A stretch of 30,043 nucleotides of DNA from Pleurocapsa sp. MO_226.B13 (GCA_030064795.1 JASJEI010000340.1:1-30043), one strand, 5' to 3'. Numbered from the stretch's first letter, positions 7,911-15,886 are shown. Notes: a model not told the origin generated them from the sequence alone. A program made the numbers and translations.

Positions 7911-9095
7911 ATGAAATACAATCAAGTCCTAGAATGGCAACAGGGAAAAATGGTTACCCTCAGCACTCATTTAGCCAAGCCTAGTCCATTTTATTTTGGC
8001 TATGACATTGAAGACAATTTTATAAAAATTCTCAGCAATTATGAGTGCGACCAAATCTTTTTCTTTACCGAGCCTCATCTATTTGAGTTATTCGGTAAAA
8101 GTCTATACGAAAAAATTAGTCAGCATGTTCCTTGTCGCCTCGAATTTGTGCCTTCTGGGGAAAAATGTAAATACTTTTCTGTCTTAGAAGATACCTGCGA
8201 GGAACTAATTGACAAAGGAGCATCGAAAAAATCCCTCTTGTTAGCCTTTGGTGGCGGCGTTGTGGGTAATTTAGTTGGGTTAGCGGCTGGCTTAATTTAC
8301 CGAGGTATTCGCTATATTGAAATCCCTACCACGATGATGGCTCAAACCGACAGCACCTTGAGCAATAAACAAGCTGTCAATGGCAAAACAGGCAAAAATC
8401 ACTTTGGCTTGTATCATGCCCCCATATTTGTTTGGACAGATACTAAGTATCTTACAACCGAACCTGCTTGTGGTCGGCGTAGTGGCATCATTGAGGGGGT
8501 TAAAAATGGCTTTATTTCCGATCCCGACTTTTTGACTTACCTAGAAGGAGTTCTCAATCCTGAAGTTGAGTTTACCGACGAGCAATTAACCGATCTTGCT
8601 TACAAAATTATTCTCTCTAAACTAGAGATCCTCAAACGAGATCCTGGTGAAAGAGATTACGGTATTATTCTGGAGTATGGACATACTTTTGGACATGGGA
8701 TTGAATGGCTCAAACAAGGCAAAATGTCTCACGGGGAATCAGTTTCCTTTGGCATGAAAATTGCGGCTGAACTTGCCCAAGAACTGGGTTTAATTTCCCA
8801 GCAGGATGTGGAACGCCATTATTATGTTATTGAAGAAAAACTGGGCTTTGATAATCCGTTTCCACCAGAAATCACTGCCGAAAAACTAATGGCAGCAATG
8901 ATTGGTGACAACAAAAAAACGGGACGAGATTCGCGGTTTGTCATTCTCGATAAAATCGGCAGATGCTATAACCCCGAAGGAGACTGGTTAGCTACAGTCG
9001 ATCCAGAATTGGTGAGAAGAATTGTCGAGTCTTTTATCGAAAAATACGCCAAAAGAAGAAGTGCTCAGACCTACGGTGTGATTGCAGTTAGTTAG
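7911..9095 (+). CDS. Sugar phosphate cyclase, 2-deoxy-scyllo-inosose synthase-like
   Basis: 394 residues of the dehydroquinate synthase fold. NAD loop GGGVVGN at 114-120; metal ligands expected at E195, H258 and H274; H262 also present. Several signatures match 2-deoxy-scyllo-inosose synthase (DOIS) better than other cyclases: DSTLSNKQAVN at 147-157 (DOIS has DSVLSxKQAVN; DHQ synthase has DSxxGGKTGxN; valiolone-type enzymes have DAGVxxKVxVN), then GKN at 161-163, and EYGHTFGHGIE at 255-265 (DOIS EYGHTxGHAIE; DHQ synthase typically NxGHT). DOIS turns glucose-6-phosphate into a six-carbon cyclitol ketone and supplies aminoglycoside biosynthesis in actinomycetes and bacilli. An AGGAG ribosome site precedes the ATG. 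It leads a plus-strand set with an exporter, an epimerase and an SDR. No aminotransferase is adjacent, so the product is unlikely to be a standard aminoglycoside. The exact reaction is inferred. Confidence 0.85.
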   Translation: MKYNQVLEWQQGKMVTLSTHLAKPSPFYFGYDIEDNFIKILSNYECDQIFFFTEPHLFELFGKSLYEKISQHVPCRLEFVPSGEKCKYFSVLEDTCEELIDKGASKKSLLLAFGGGVVGNLVGLAAGLIYRGIRYIEIPTTMMAQTDSTLSNKQAVNGKTGKNHFGLYHAPIFVWTDTKYLTTEPACGRRSGIIEGVKNGFISDPDFLTYLEGVLNPEVEFTDEQLTDLAYKIILSKLEILKRDPGERDYGIILEYGHTFGHGIEWLKQGKMSHGESVSFGMKIAAELAQELGLISQQDVERHYYVIEEKLGFDNPFPPEITAEKLMAAMIGDNKKTGRDSRFVILDKIGRCYNPEGDWLATVDPELVRRIVESFIEKYAKRRSAQTYGVIAVS

Positions 9096-9154
9096 AGAAC
9101 TTAACAATCCTCTTTGCGTGTGTAAGTCTTGACCACTTCTGGTAAATGAATCAG

Positions 9155-9186
9155 GCTTATCTTGGCTCTGGCAAGCTGAGATAAGC
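9155..9186. terminator. Stem-loop downstream of the cyclase gene
   Basis: GCTTATCT and AGATAAGC can pair, with an alternative inner pairing of CTTG and CAAG. There is no clear T run after it, so it could be a weak terminator or an RNA-stabilising hairpin between the cyclase and exporter genes. Confidence 0.4.
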
Positions 9187-9359
9187 TTGGATTCCTAAGT
9201 TTAATCTTAACTAAGAATCAAATTTTTTCGCTTCAAGTTTATTCTTCTTAGTACTTTTGGTCATTAGTTATTAGTCATTAGACATTAGACTATCTATTTC
9301 TCTTCTACTGGGAGAGAACAGACTTTTCTGGGCTTTTACAAAGAATTCAGTCTAAAATC

Positions 9360-10568
9360 GTGAAAATATCAGTTAAATCTCCTAAAAATCGGGCGATGAT
9401 GCGGCTCGATCGCGAGCTTAACCTACAAATTGTCATTGGTGTCACTTTGATGGCAGTTTTAGGTTCGAGTAGTATTGGTCCAGTTTTGCCTTCCCTAGCA
9501 CAAGAACTGAACATTGCCCCCGAACAAATTGGACTGGTAATTACCGCCTTTGTCATTCCCATCGCCATTGGAACTCCCATATCTGGAGTTTTAGCCGATC
9601 GCTTTGGCAGAAAACAGATCTTAGTACCTGCCTTAATTTTATTTGCGATCGCGGGGATAGTTTGTGCTTTGGCACCGAATTTTCGCACCTTGTTGGAATG
9701 GCGTTTTGTCCAAGGGATTGGTGCGGCACCTTTAGAATCTTTGGCACTTACCTTAATCAGTGATTTGTATCGGGGAAAAAAACTTACCTCAGCAATGGCA
9801 TTTAACGGTAGTGCGATCGGTATTAGTTTAGCTGTATATCCGTTAATTAGTGGCGGATTGGCTACTCTGGGTTGGCGTTATCCGTTCCTACTGTCATTAG
9901 CAGCAATTCCTATTGCCCTATTGGTCTTATTTGTCCTGAAGCTTCCCCCATTAACCCAGCAGTCAGAGTTTAATTTTAGAGTCTACTTACGCAACATTTA
10001 CCAAAGTATCCATCATCGCCAAGTAATCGGACTGCTGTTTGCCGTCCTGGCATTATTTATGCTCTTGTTTGGAGCATACTTTACCTATATTCCCATCTTG
10101 GCAGGCAATGATTTAGCAGCTTCCCATCTAACTATTGGTATGCTTCAGGCGAGTATGGCATTGTCTCTGGCTTTTGTCTCTTCCCAACTAGGACTATTTG
10201 CCAAAAAACTTTCAGAACTTGCCCTAATTAAAGTCTCCTTTATTCTCTATGCCCTGGCTTTAATTATCACTCCATCCCTTAATAATGTCTGGCTGTTGTT
10301 GATTCCCAGTTTGTTATTTGGTGCCGCCCACGGGATGGTATTCCCAGCAACTCAAGCACTCTTAGGCGGATTAGCACCCCAAGCATATCGAGGCGGTTTT
10401 ATGGCAGTCAACGCCACAATTTTAGCTTTAGGACAAGCGTTGGGACCAATTTTGGCAGGATTGGCTTTTGGAGTAGGAGGGATGACAGGGGTTTTTTACG
10501 GTAGTGCGACTTTTTCTCTAGCAACACTAATATTACTAAGCCAACTTTTGAGTAGAACCAATAAATAA
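9360..10568 (+). CDS. MFS transporter, drug/metabolite efflux type
   Basis: 402 residues from a GTG start; an ATG at 9396 is an alternative that removes 12 hydrophilic residues. About twelve hydrophobic segments are visible. The loop between helices 2 and 3 has the MFS motif ADRFGRK (about residues 78-84). The second half shows GAAHGMVFPATQALLGG and GQALGPILAG, typical of the drug-proton antiporter branch. It sits between the DOIS-like cyclase and the epimerase, all on the plus strand, with a 264-bp gap before it and 188 bp after. Export of the cluster's product, or sugar exchange, is inferred from position. No strong ribosome-binding site is visible before either start. Confidence 0.85.
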   Translation: MKISVKSPKNRAMMRLDRELNLQIVIGVTLMAVLGSSSIGPVLPSLAQELNIAPEQIGLVITAFVIPIAIGTPISGVLADRFGRKQILVPALILFAIAGIVCALAPNFRTLLEWRFVQGIGAAPLESLALTLISDLYRGKKLTSAMAFNGSAIGISLAVYPLISGGLATLGWRYPFLLSLAAIPIALLVLFVLKLPPLTQQSEFNFRVYLRNIYQSIHHRQVIGLLFAVLALFMLLFGAYFTYIPILAGNDLAASHLTIGMLQASMALSLAFVSSQLGLFAKKLSELALIKVSFILYALALIITPSLNNVWLLLIPSLLFGAAHGMVFPATQALLGGLAPQAYRGGFMAVNATILALGQALGPILAGLAFGVGGMTGVFYGSATFSLATLILLSQLLSRTNK

Positions 10569-10756
10569 ATTAAGTCGTAAGTAAGTAGCTGGGTGTAATT
10601 AAGTACAAAATAAGCTTTTCTCCAATACCCCACTACTCCACTACCCCTAATACCTCATCTCATTTTTAAATTAATTAAGCCTACCTACTTAACAACGTTC
10701 ATCCGTGGACAAACAATTAACCATCAACATTCAACATTCACCGAGGAGTAAGATAT

Positions 10757-11572
10757 ATGCAAAGAAAAATTGGTGTAACTACCTGGATCTTCGGCAACAC
10801 AGATTTAGTAACTCTTGCCGAAATGATCGCTCAAATCGGACTTGATGGCGTAGAACTTTATGCAGATATCGATCGCCAAGCTGCTAAAGAGATCAAACAA
10901 ATTTTCGCCGACCAAGGATTAGAGATCTTTTCCCTCACTCCAGGTAATGTGGATTTAGCTAGCAGTGACTTGAATTTAAGACAAGATGCGATCGATTACT
11001 ATAAAAGGCTAATTGACTACGGTGCCGAACTCGGTCAACCGATTATTACCTGTCACGAATATATTCAAAATCAAATGGGTAGTACCTATTCAGGTTCGCT
11101 AGAAATTCTGGTTCGATCCTGTCAAGAAATTGCTACTCACGCTCAATTCGCTAAGATTCAGTTGGGTTTTGAACCCCTCAATCGTTATTTATGTCGCTTC
11201 ATTCTCAATAGTCAAGATGTTCTTGCTCTTCTGGCAGAAATTGATGCCGTCAACATGACCGTTATTTTGGATGCTTTTCACATGAATTTAGAGGAAGACG
11301 ATCCAGTTAAAGCAATCCTCAGATGTCAAGATAAACTCAGTATTTATCAAGTTGCCGATTCCAATCGTCAAGGCATTGGAATGGGTCATGCTAACTTTGA
11401 AGCACAATTAGCTGCTCTTGACCAAATTAAATACACTAACCCAATTATCATCGAATGTGCCTATCCCCGTCAGATACCAGGCTCTTCTATTGATGGCAGT
11501 TTAGAGCAAATCCAAGCCTACGTCACAGCCAGTAAAAATTGGTTAGCTAGTCACCAAACAGTATTAATTTAA
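10757..11572 (+). CDS. TIM-barrel sugar epimerase/isomerase, tagatose 3-epimerase superfamily
   Basis: 271 residues, the xylose isomerase-like TIM-barrel family that includes ketohexose 3-epimerases and IolE/IolI inosose enzymes. By spacing, the residues corresponding to the Mn ligands of D-tagatose 3-epimerase (E152, D185, H211, E246) are E139 (FEPLNRY), D172 (LDAFHMN), Q198 (IYQVADSNR) and E233 (IIECAYP). The substrate-binding H188 and R217 correspond to H175 and R204. So three of four metal ligands are kept and the His is Gln. An AGGAG ribosome site lies at the right distance. It follows the MFS gene and precedes the SDR gene. Because relatives act on inososes, it may epimerise or isomerise the ketone made by the upstream cyclase; that is inference. 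Confidence 0.85.
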   Translation: MQRKIGVTTWIFGNTDLVTLAEMIAQIGLDGVELYADIDRQAAKEIKQIFADQGLEIFSLTPGNVDLASSDLNLRQDAIDYYKRLIDYGAELGQPIITCHEYIQNQMGSTYSGSLEILVRSCQEIATHAQFAKIQLGFEPLNRYLCRFILNSQDVLALLAEIDAVNMTVILDAFHMNLEEDDPVKAILRCQDKLSIYQVADSNRQGIGMGHANFEAQLAALDQIKYTNPIIIECAYPRQIPGSSIDGSLEQIQAYVTASKNWLASHQTVLI

Positions 11573-11625
11573 AGCGATCGCATCTCAGCCATCAGTTTTT
11601 TTTACAACCCGCTACTTGCTTGTAC

Positions 11626-11690
11626 AGACGCGACGGGGCTTATAAATTCTTGAGGAAACCTCAAGAAACAGCCCCTCATATATCGCGTCT
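11626..11690. repeat. 65-bp palindromic element between epimerase and SDR genes
   Basis: Three nested complementary blocks: AGACGCGA/TCGCGTCT at the ends, GGGGCT/AGCCCC next, and TTCTTGAGG/CCTCAAGAA around an AAA loop. Transcribed, it would form a long hairpin. The ends resemble the TAGAGACG-type termini of the larger element at 21627-21847, so I read it as a small mobile repeat; it could also attenuate readthrough into the SDR gene. Confidence 0.7.
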
Positions 11691-11725
11691 CTACTGCTAC
11701 TTACTACATTATTGAGGAGAAAATT

Positions 11726-12493
11726 ATGAACCCCACTTATCCCGATCTTAAAGAAAAGCACGTTTTAATTACAGGTGGTAGTAATGGAATTGGCAAAGCA
11801 TTAACCAGAGCCTTTGCTCGACAAGGTGCTGAGGTGACAATCCTCGATCGCGATTATCAAAAAGGATTGCTCGTTGTCGATGAATGCCAGCAATTTGGGG
11901 GCAAAGTAAATCTCTACACGGTAGATTTAACCAATACTTCAGCCCTGACTAAAACCTTAGCCAAAATTAAACAGGAAAGACCTGTAGTAGAGGTATTAAT
12001 TAACAATGCGGGATACGACCCCAGATATCCCCTACTAGAAATGTCCGAACAGCAGTGGAACGATTTGTTTCAACTCAATGTAGTGCATTATTTTGTCACC
12101 TGTCGGGAACTGTTACCAGACATGATCGAAGCTGGTGGAGGCAGTATTATTATGACCAGTTCTCATGTTGTCTGGGTAGCTAAACCAGAGATGATTGCCT
12201 ATAACTCCACTAAAGCAGCAATCATTGGTATGGTTCGCAGTTTGGCACAAGCGGTAGGAAAACATCATATTCGGGTAAATGCAGTTGCTCCTGGTTGGAT
12301 TATGACGGAAAGACAACTCAGTCAATGGATTACTCCCGAAGCTAAACACAAGAATCTACACGAACAACAAGCAATTCCCATCGAACTGACTCCCGATGAC
12401 TTGACTGGAACTTATTTATTTCTCGCTTCCAATACATCTAGAGCCATAACTCGTCAGACATTGGTAGTAGACGGAGGATTTGCTCAAACTTAA
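11726..12493 (+). CDS. Short-chain dehydrogenase/reductase
   Basis: 255 residues, classical SDR. The cofactor motif is TGGSNGIG at 16-23, and D41 at the end of strand beta-2 favours NAD(H). NNAG lies at 93-96, and the catalytic residues are S146 and Y159-x3-K163 (YNSTK). The C-terminus has the usual VVDGGFA. AGGAGA lies seven bases before the ATG. It is the last gene of the plus-strand cyclitol-like cluster. It could reduce or oxidise the carbocyclic ketone; a deoxy-inositol (quercitol-type) product would follow from reduction of 2-deoxy-scyllo-inosose, but this is inference. Downstream lies decayed DNA. Confidence 0.9.
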   Translation: MNPTYPDLKEKHVLITGGSNGIGKALTRAFARQGAEVTILDRDYQKGLLVVDECQQFGGKVNLYTVDLTNTSALTKTLAKIKQERPVVEVLINNAGYDPRYPLLEMSEQQWNDLFQLNVVHYFVTCRELLPDMIEAGGGSIIMTSSHVVWVAKPEMIAYNSTKAAIIGMVRSLAQAVGKHHIRVNAVAPGWIMTERQLSQWITPEAKHKNLHEQQAIPIELTPDDLTGTYLFLASNTSRAITRQTLVVDGGFAQT

Positions 12494-12516
12494 GCTTTAC
12501 TTACAAAAAGTTAATT

Positions 12517-12776
12517 TCACGTTCTCGATCTAATTTGCTCCTTAAATGATCGACCAGGTAAATGTGCTGGTAACACTAATAAAGCAACAAATACCAAAAA
12601 AGCCAAGCTAGATAATGTTTCTAGCAATGCCACCTGCTGAATTTTAGCCGTACAATACCAGTTCTTTTGCCATAAAAATAGGGTAAATTTTGTAAATTTT
12701 ATCAAGGCTACTCCAAATGCCGAGGCAGTGATAGGTGATAGCCATCCAGTCAACCACAGGATTAAGGCGATCGCAC
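12517..12776 (-). pseudogene. Duplicated 3' fragment of the YwiC-like gene
   Basis: This segment matches the 3' end of the YwiC-like gene at about 13421-13645 with high identity, same orientation, with small indels and point changes. Read on the minus strand it encodes GWLSPITASAFGVALIKF through LPAHLPG, then runs past the normal end into unrelated sequence. Similarity stops abruptly at the GCGATCGC at about 12769-12776. It has no promoter or intact start, so it is a remnant. Confidence 0.85.
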
Positions 12777-12810
12777 TGGAGCGGCTCCACCCTAATTACT
12801 CAATGGATTA

Positions 12811-12957
12811 TGCATGAGCATGGACGTAGTGGCGAGTCTGATACTCAAGTAAAGATGACATTAAATGAGAAATATCTTCGTTTAGATTCCATTTCTGAGC
12901 TAAAGGTTCTAAGTTATCAATACTAACCACCGAAGAGGTAAAGGAAGAAGAAGACAT
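12811..12957 (-). CDS. Short orphan ORF, possibly a gene fragment (49 aa)
   Basis: An ATG frame of 49 codons starting with a Ser-rich stretch (MSSSSFTSSVVS) and ending in HVHAHA-like residues (HYVHAHA). No good ribosome site. It lies between the duplicated YwiC fragment and the decayed GFA-type gene. It may be the 5' remnant of a gene whose body was lost at the duplication boundary. I do not recognise it. Confidence 0.25.
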
Positions 12958-12998
12958 TGTGGTCATGGCAGTAGAAAACACAGTTATTGTTAATACTA

Positions 12999-13325
12999 TT
13001 AGGGAGATGACAATATCTTTCCTTCTGCCTTCTGCCTTCTATTCCTCCATCGCCGTTGTTTCGCCAGTTCGGTTAGCTGCCATATTCCCGATTTCGCGAT
13101 CGATAAAGAAGATTCCCTGTCCTTCCGTGCCGATCGGTTTAATTTTGTCGAGGATACTTTTAAATAAAAATTCTTCAAACTATTGCGGATGGCAAAAGCT
13201 TGGGTAGCAAAAGCTGCACCATGAGATTTTCGACAACGGGTACAATGACAGTTGAATACCATTTCGAGTATGGAGATTACTTCAAATTCGATTGAATTAC
13301 AAACACAACTACCTCGAAGTTTCAT
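12999..13325 (-). pseudogene. Decayed GFA-family (Cys-rich, glutathione-dependent formaldehyde-activating-like) gene
   Basis: The first ~50 residues match the GFA family: MKLRGSCVCNSIEFEV, then CHCTRCRKSHGAAFATQAF, giving the zinc-binding CxC and CHCxxCRK motifs. After that the reading frame loses all family character and lacks the expected downstream CxxCG-type motif and C-terminal part, so a frameshift or replacement has destroyed the gene. The family is normally about 120-140 residues. It lies between the two copies of the YwiC-like segment. Confidence 0.6.
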
Positions 13326-13418
13326 GAATATTTGACCAAATTAGTATCTCTTTGCTTTTACCTCATATTTACAGTAACAACTGCAAATTTAGAGTTAATT
13401 TCTAAACTCTTTAGCTTC

Positions 13419-14243
13419 TTACCCAGGAGATAAATGGGCTGGTAACACTGATAAAGCGACAAATACCAAAAAAGCAAAGCTGGATAATGTTTCTAGTAAT
13501 GCCACCTGTTGAATTTTAGCCGTACAATACCAGTTCTTTTGCCACAAAATTAGGATAAATTTTATCAAGGCTACTCCAAATGCCAAGGCAGTGATAGGTG
13601 ATAACCATCCAGTCAACCACAGGATTAAGGCGATCGCAGTTGCCATGCCATGAAAGACAATAGCTGGAATAATCGAAGCAGTTTTAGTTTTGCGTAGTTT
13701 AACGGTAAAAATGGCACTAGAGAAGAATAAAGTATTAAGTATCCAAAGAGCGATCGCAACTTGGGAAAGCATATTAAGAGTTACTGTATAAGCTAACGGG
13801 GCGGAAAGACAAACAGCAGCAAATGTCACCAGTTCATTTCGTCTCGATTTTTGTTGACGCTGCCAAACTGAAACCAGATCGAAGATTAAAGCTGCGATCG
13901 CACCAGAATAAATTAATAATAGAGGCAATTTATTAGAACTTTGCCACAATAACCAAAGAGCGATCGCAACTGCTACCCCACCATAAAGACTTGCCCAGAG
14001 TAATAATCGAGGTTTAAGACTTTTACGCTGTTTAATTTGCCATACTAGGGGATGTTCCGCCTGAAAACCACAAAAACCACAGATTAAAGCCAGGGTTGTC
14101 CCCCAAGTCCAGTGTTGGGCAGCAGCAGCCCCCGTCAGAAATGATACGATGAGCATCACATAAACCCCATGTTCTGGGGAAAACATCGGACGATACCACT
14201 GGGAGGATTTTAGGGAATGGGAAGGTGTTGCGATCGATGTCAT
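13419..14243 (-). CDS. YwiC-like family integral membrane protein
   Basis: 274 residues with about eight hydrophobic segments. The N-terminus has the YwiC-like hallmark WYRPMFSPEHGVYVML and later GFQAEHPLVWQIKQRK, in which the EHG and EHP motifs are characteristic. An excellent ribosome site (AAAGGAGG) lies nine bases before the ATG. It is the last gene of a minus-strand operon after the cupin gene, with a 15-bp gap. The biochemical function of YwiC-like proteins is not established to my knowledge; in bacilli and proteobacteria they occur near nitrate/nitrite or respiratory genes. Its 3' part is duplicated 0.9 kb downstream. Confidence 0.82.
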   Translation of the reverse strand: MTSIATPSHSLKSSQWYRPMFSPEHGVYVMLIVSFLTGAAAAQHWTWGTTLALICGFCGFQAEHPLVWQIKQRKSLKPRLLLWASLYGGVAVAIALWLLWQSSNKLPLLLIYSGAIAALIFDLVSVWQRQQKSRRNELVTFAAVCLSAPLAYTVTLNMLSQVAIALWILNTLFFSSAIFTVKLRKTKTASIIPAIVFHGMATAIALILWLTGWLSPITALAFGVALIKFILILWQKNWYCTAKIQQVALLETLSSFAFLVFVALSVLPAHLSPG

Positions 14244-14258
14244 CGGTTAATACCTCCT

Positions 14259-14594
14259 TTAAGATACAGATGATAAGGTGAGGATAAAAGCCAGGTTCGA
14301 TTTAGCTTCCAGGGCATGGGGTGCATTGGCTGGCATGAAGATAAATACCCCTGGTTCTAAGGGAATTGTCTCGCCGTTCAAGGTGAGTATTCCCGTACCA
14401 TCGAGCGCGTGAATAGTGGCGTTGCGGGTAGAAGTGTGTTCCGAAATTTCAGTATTAGCTGCCAGACAGAAAAGACTGTACTGACAAGTATTATCTTTAT
14501 ACAAGAGTTTGTTTAAAATTCCCGCTTCGGGATATTCTAAATGCTCTTGTAACTGGATAACTGGAACTTGAGGCGAAAGTAACGTAGTTGTCAT
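14259..14594 (-). CDS. Small cupin-domain protein
   Basis: 111 residues, a single cupin barrel. The first cupin motif is degenerate (EISEHTSTRNATIHALDGTGIL, with one His and the later glycine), and the second is PLEPGVFIFMPANAPHAL with the terminal His. Some metal-binding residues are therefore kept: H in SEHT, H in TIHA, H in APHAL. The start codon overlaps the stop of the upstream TVP38-type gene (ATGA, 4 bp), so translational coupling is likely. It may be a small-molecule or metal sensor/binding protein; the ligand is unknown. Confidence 0.82.
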   Translation of the reverse strand: MTTTLLSPQVPVIQLQEHLEYPEAGILNKLLYKDNTCQYSLFCLAANTEISEHTSTRNATIHALDGTGILTLNGETIPLEPGVFIFMPANAPHALEAKSNLAFILTLSSVS

Positions 14595-15505
14595 GATGGG
14601 CTTCTTCCATTTTTATCGTGTTTACGATTCAACCATCCTGCCAGAAAAGCTAAAGCGAACATCCCCAACAGGGCAAAGCCAAGTAGCAACTTCCCTCCAG
14701 TAAAGATACCTGCACCTAAAGCTACAATGGGAGGTGTAGAAATTACAATGCCTAGAATCAACGCTGGGAGAAATTTACGCCATTGCATTTGAGTCAGCCC
14801 GACGGCGTAACAGACAAAATCAAATAGTCCTGTCATCAAAAATCCAGCTACAAGGAAAGTATTATTCTCTAGATAGTTAGAAGCAAAAGAATCAACTTGA
14901 CCCATAAATCTTTGACCGACTAGCCTTTGTACGATCCCTCGACCGTAACGTTTGGCAAGGTAAAAATTCCCCGAACAGGCAGCAAAATCGGCGATCGCGA
15001 TGATTGCGATTCCTTGCCAAAAGCCAAATAAAGTACCTGCTAACACTGAGTAAGCGGTACTGGGAATAGCGGGAATTACAATGCTTACCGAGCGCAGCAA
15101 CAACAAGGAAAAAGGTGCCCAGATTCCCAATCGATCGACATTGGCACGGATTTGCTCGATTCCCACTTGTTTGACCAAGGCGATCGCCAACACCACCACA
15201 ATTCCCAGACCAAATAGTCCCAAAATATCCAACCATCTCTTAGGTTGTTTAGGAGATTTGGTTGACTTGGGAGAAGGTTGAGCCACTAAATTTATTGTCT
15301 CGGTATCGGGTGGATAGTAGAGCTCGTCTTTAAGAATCCAGCCAGTTTCTTGTTGTATGTAAGCATGGGTGCTGAGACCAAGCTGTTTTGCCGATCGCGC
15401 AACGGCTTTATAATCAAGCCCCAAGAGGTCACAAAGTTCGCGCTGACGGATTCCAGTTCTACTTGACATGGATTGTGGATATGGTTTATGGGAATACTTT
15501 AGCAT
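14591..15505 (-). CDS. TVP38/TMEM64-type membrane protein with N-terminal HTH-like extension
   Basis: 304 residues. Residues ~20-70 look like a small helix-turn-helix (RQRELCDLLGLDYKAVARSAKQLGLSTHAYI), followed by a polar Pro/Lys linker. From about 88 onwards there are several membrane segments with TVP38/DedA (SNARE-associated) hallmarks: PAIPSTAYSVLAGTLFG and GNFYLAKRYGR. Such proteins are membrane transporters or scramblase-like. A DNA-binding-like head on a membrane protein is unusual. An ATG at 15469 is an alternative start that keeps the HTH. It is first in an operon with the cupin and YwiC-like genes. Function unknown. Confidence 0.8.
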   Translation of the reverse strand: MLKYSHKPYPQSMSSRTGIRQRELCDLLGLDYKAVARSAKQLGLSTHAYIQQETGWILKDELYYPPDTETINLVAQPSPKSTKSPKQPKRWLDILGLFGLGIVVVLAIALVKQVGIEQIRANVDRLGIWAPFSLLLLRSVSIVIPAIPSTAYSVLAGTLFGFWQGIAIIAIADFAACSGNFYLAKRYGRGIVQRLVGQRFMGQVDSFASNYLENNTFLVAGFLMTGLFDFVCYAVGLTQMQWRKFLPALILGIVISTPPIVALGAGIFTGGKLLLGFALLGMFALAFLAGWLNRKHDKNGRSPS

Positions 15506-15608
15506 GTTAATTAATAAAGTTTTTTAATAGTTTGCAAGTTAATTAATAAAAATCACCATTATTGCATTAGCAATCGCAATTATTTTATTATTGTTAACGT
15601 CAAAATTA

Positions 15609-15637
15609 TTGACATTAATTTGCAAAAAACTTAAGAA
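15609..15637 (+). promoter_or_regulatory. Candidate promoter for the GGE-repeat gene
   Basis: TTGACA at 15609-15614 and TAAGAA at 15632-15637, separated by 17 bp, 24 bp before the ATG at 15662. The -35 extends into TTGACATTAAT, which is the reverse complement of a motif also present in the coaT operator. Confidence 0.4.
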
Positions 15638-15661
15638 TTATTCAAAAATCCAATCTGTTAA

Positions 15662-15886
15662 ATGAATAGCAACAAATCAATAGAATTATTTTTAGCTTTA
15701 GGTGCAGCTACCACTTTTAGTTTCTTAGGTAGCTTGACTGTTAATGCTGAAATAGAAAGCAGTATGACTCCAGCTAATTTCGATCTTTTAGCTCAGGGAG
15801 GCGAAGGAGGCGAAGGAGGCGAAGGAGGCGAAGCTGGGGAACTAAGCCCTGGAGAACAAGCCAACGCCGATCCAAATGCAAAGTAA
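15662..15886 (+). pseudogene. Secreted Gly-Gly-Glu repeat protein, probably truncated
   Basis: 74 residues. A signal peptide is visible (hydrophobic residues ~9-28, NAE near 30), and after LLAQ come four GGE units (GGEGGEGGEGGEAGE), an acidic low-complexity linker. The frame then stops at DPNAK. In cyanobacterial proteins with such a linker that I recall, a folded domain follows; here it is missing. The end overlaps, in another frame, the 3' part of a histidine-phosphatase gene, suggesting a deletion fused two unrelated genes. It could still be expressed as a short secreted peptide. Confidence 0.6.

Noticed and set aside
7911..9095. Plain 3-dehydroquinate synthase (AroB) or DDGS of a mycosporine cluster
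   Set aside because: The KQAVN and EYGHT signatures differ from both families, and no mycosporine partner genes (O-methyltransferase, ATP-grasp) are adjacent.
12113..12349. 78-codon minus-strand frame inside the SDR gene
   Set aside because: The plus-strand SDR has all catalytic motifs across this stretch, so the opposite frame is a shadow.
12959..13207. 82-codon plus-strand frame overlapping the GFA-type remnant
   Set aside because: The minus strand carries the recognisable CHCxxCRK motif, and the plus frame has no ribosome site or family signature.
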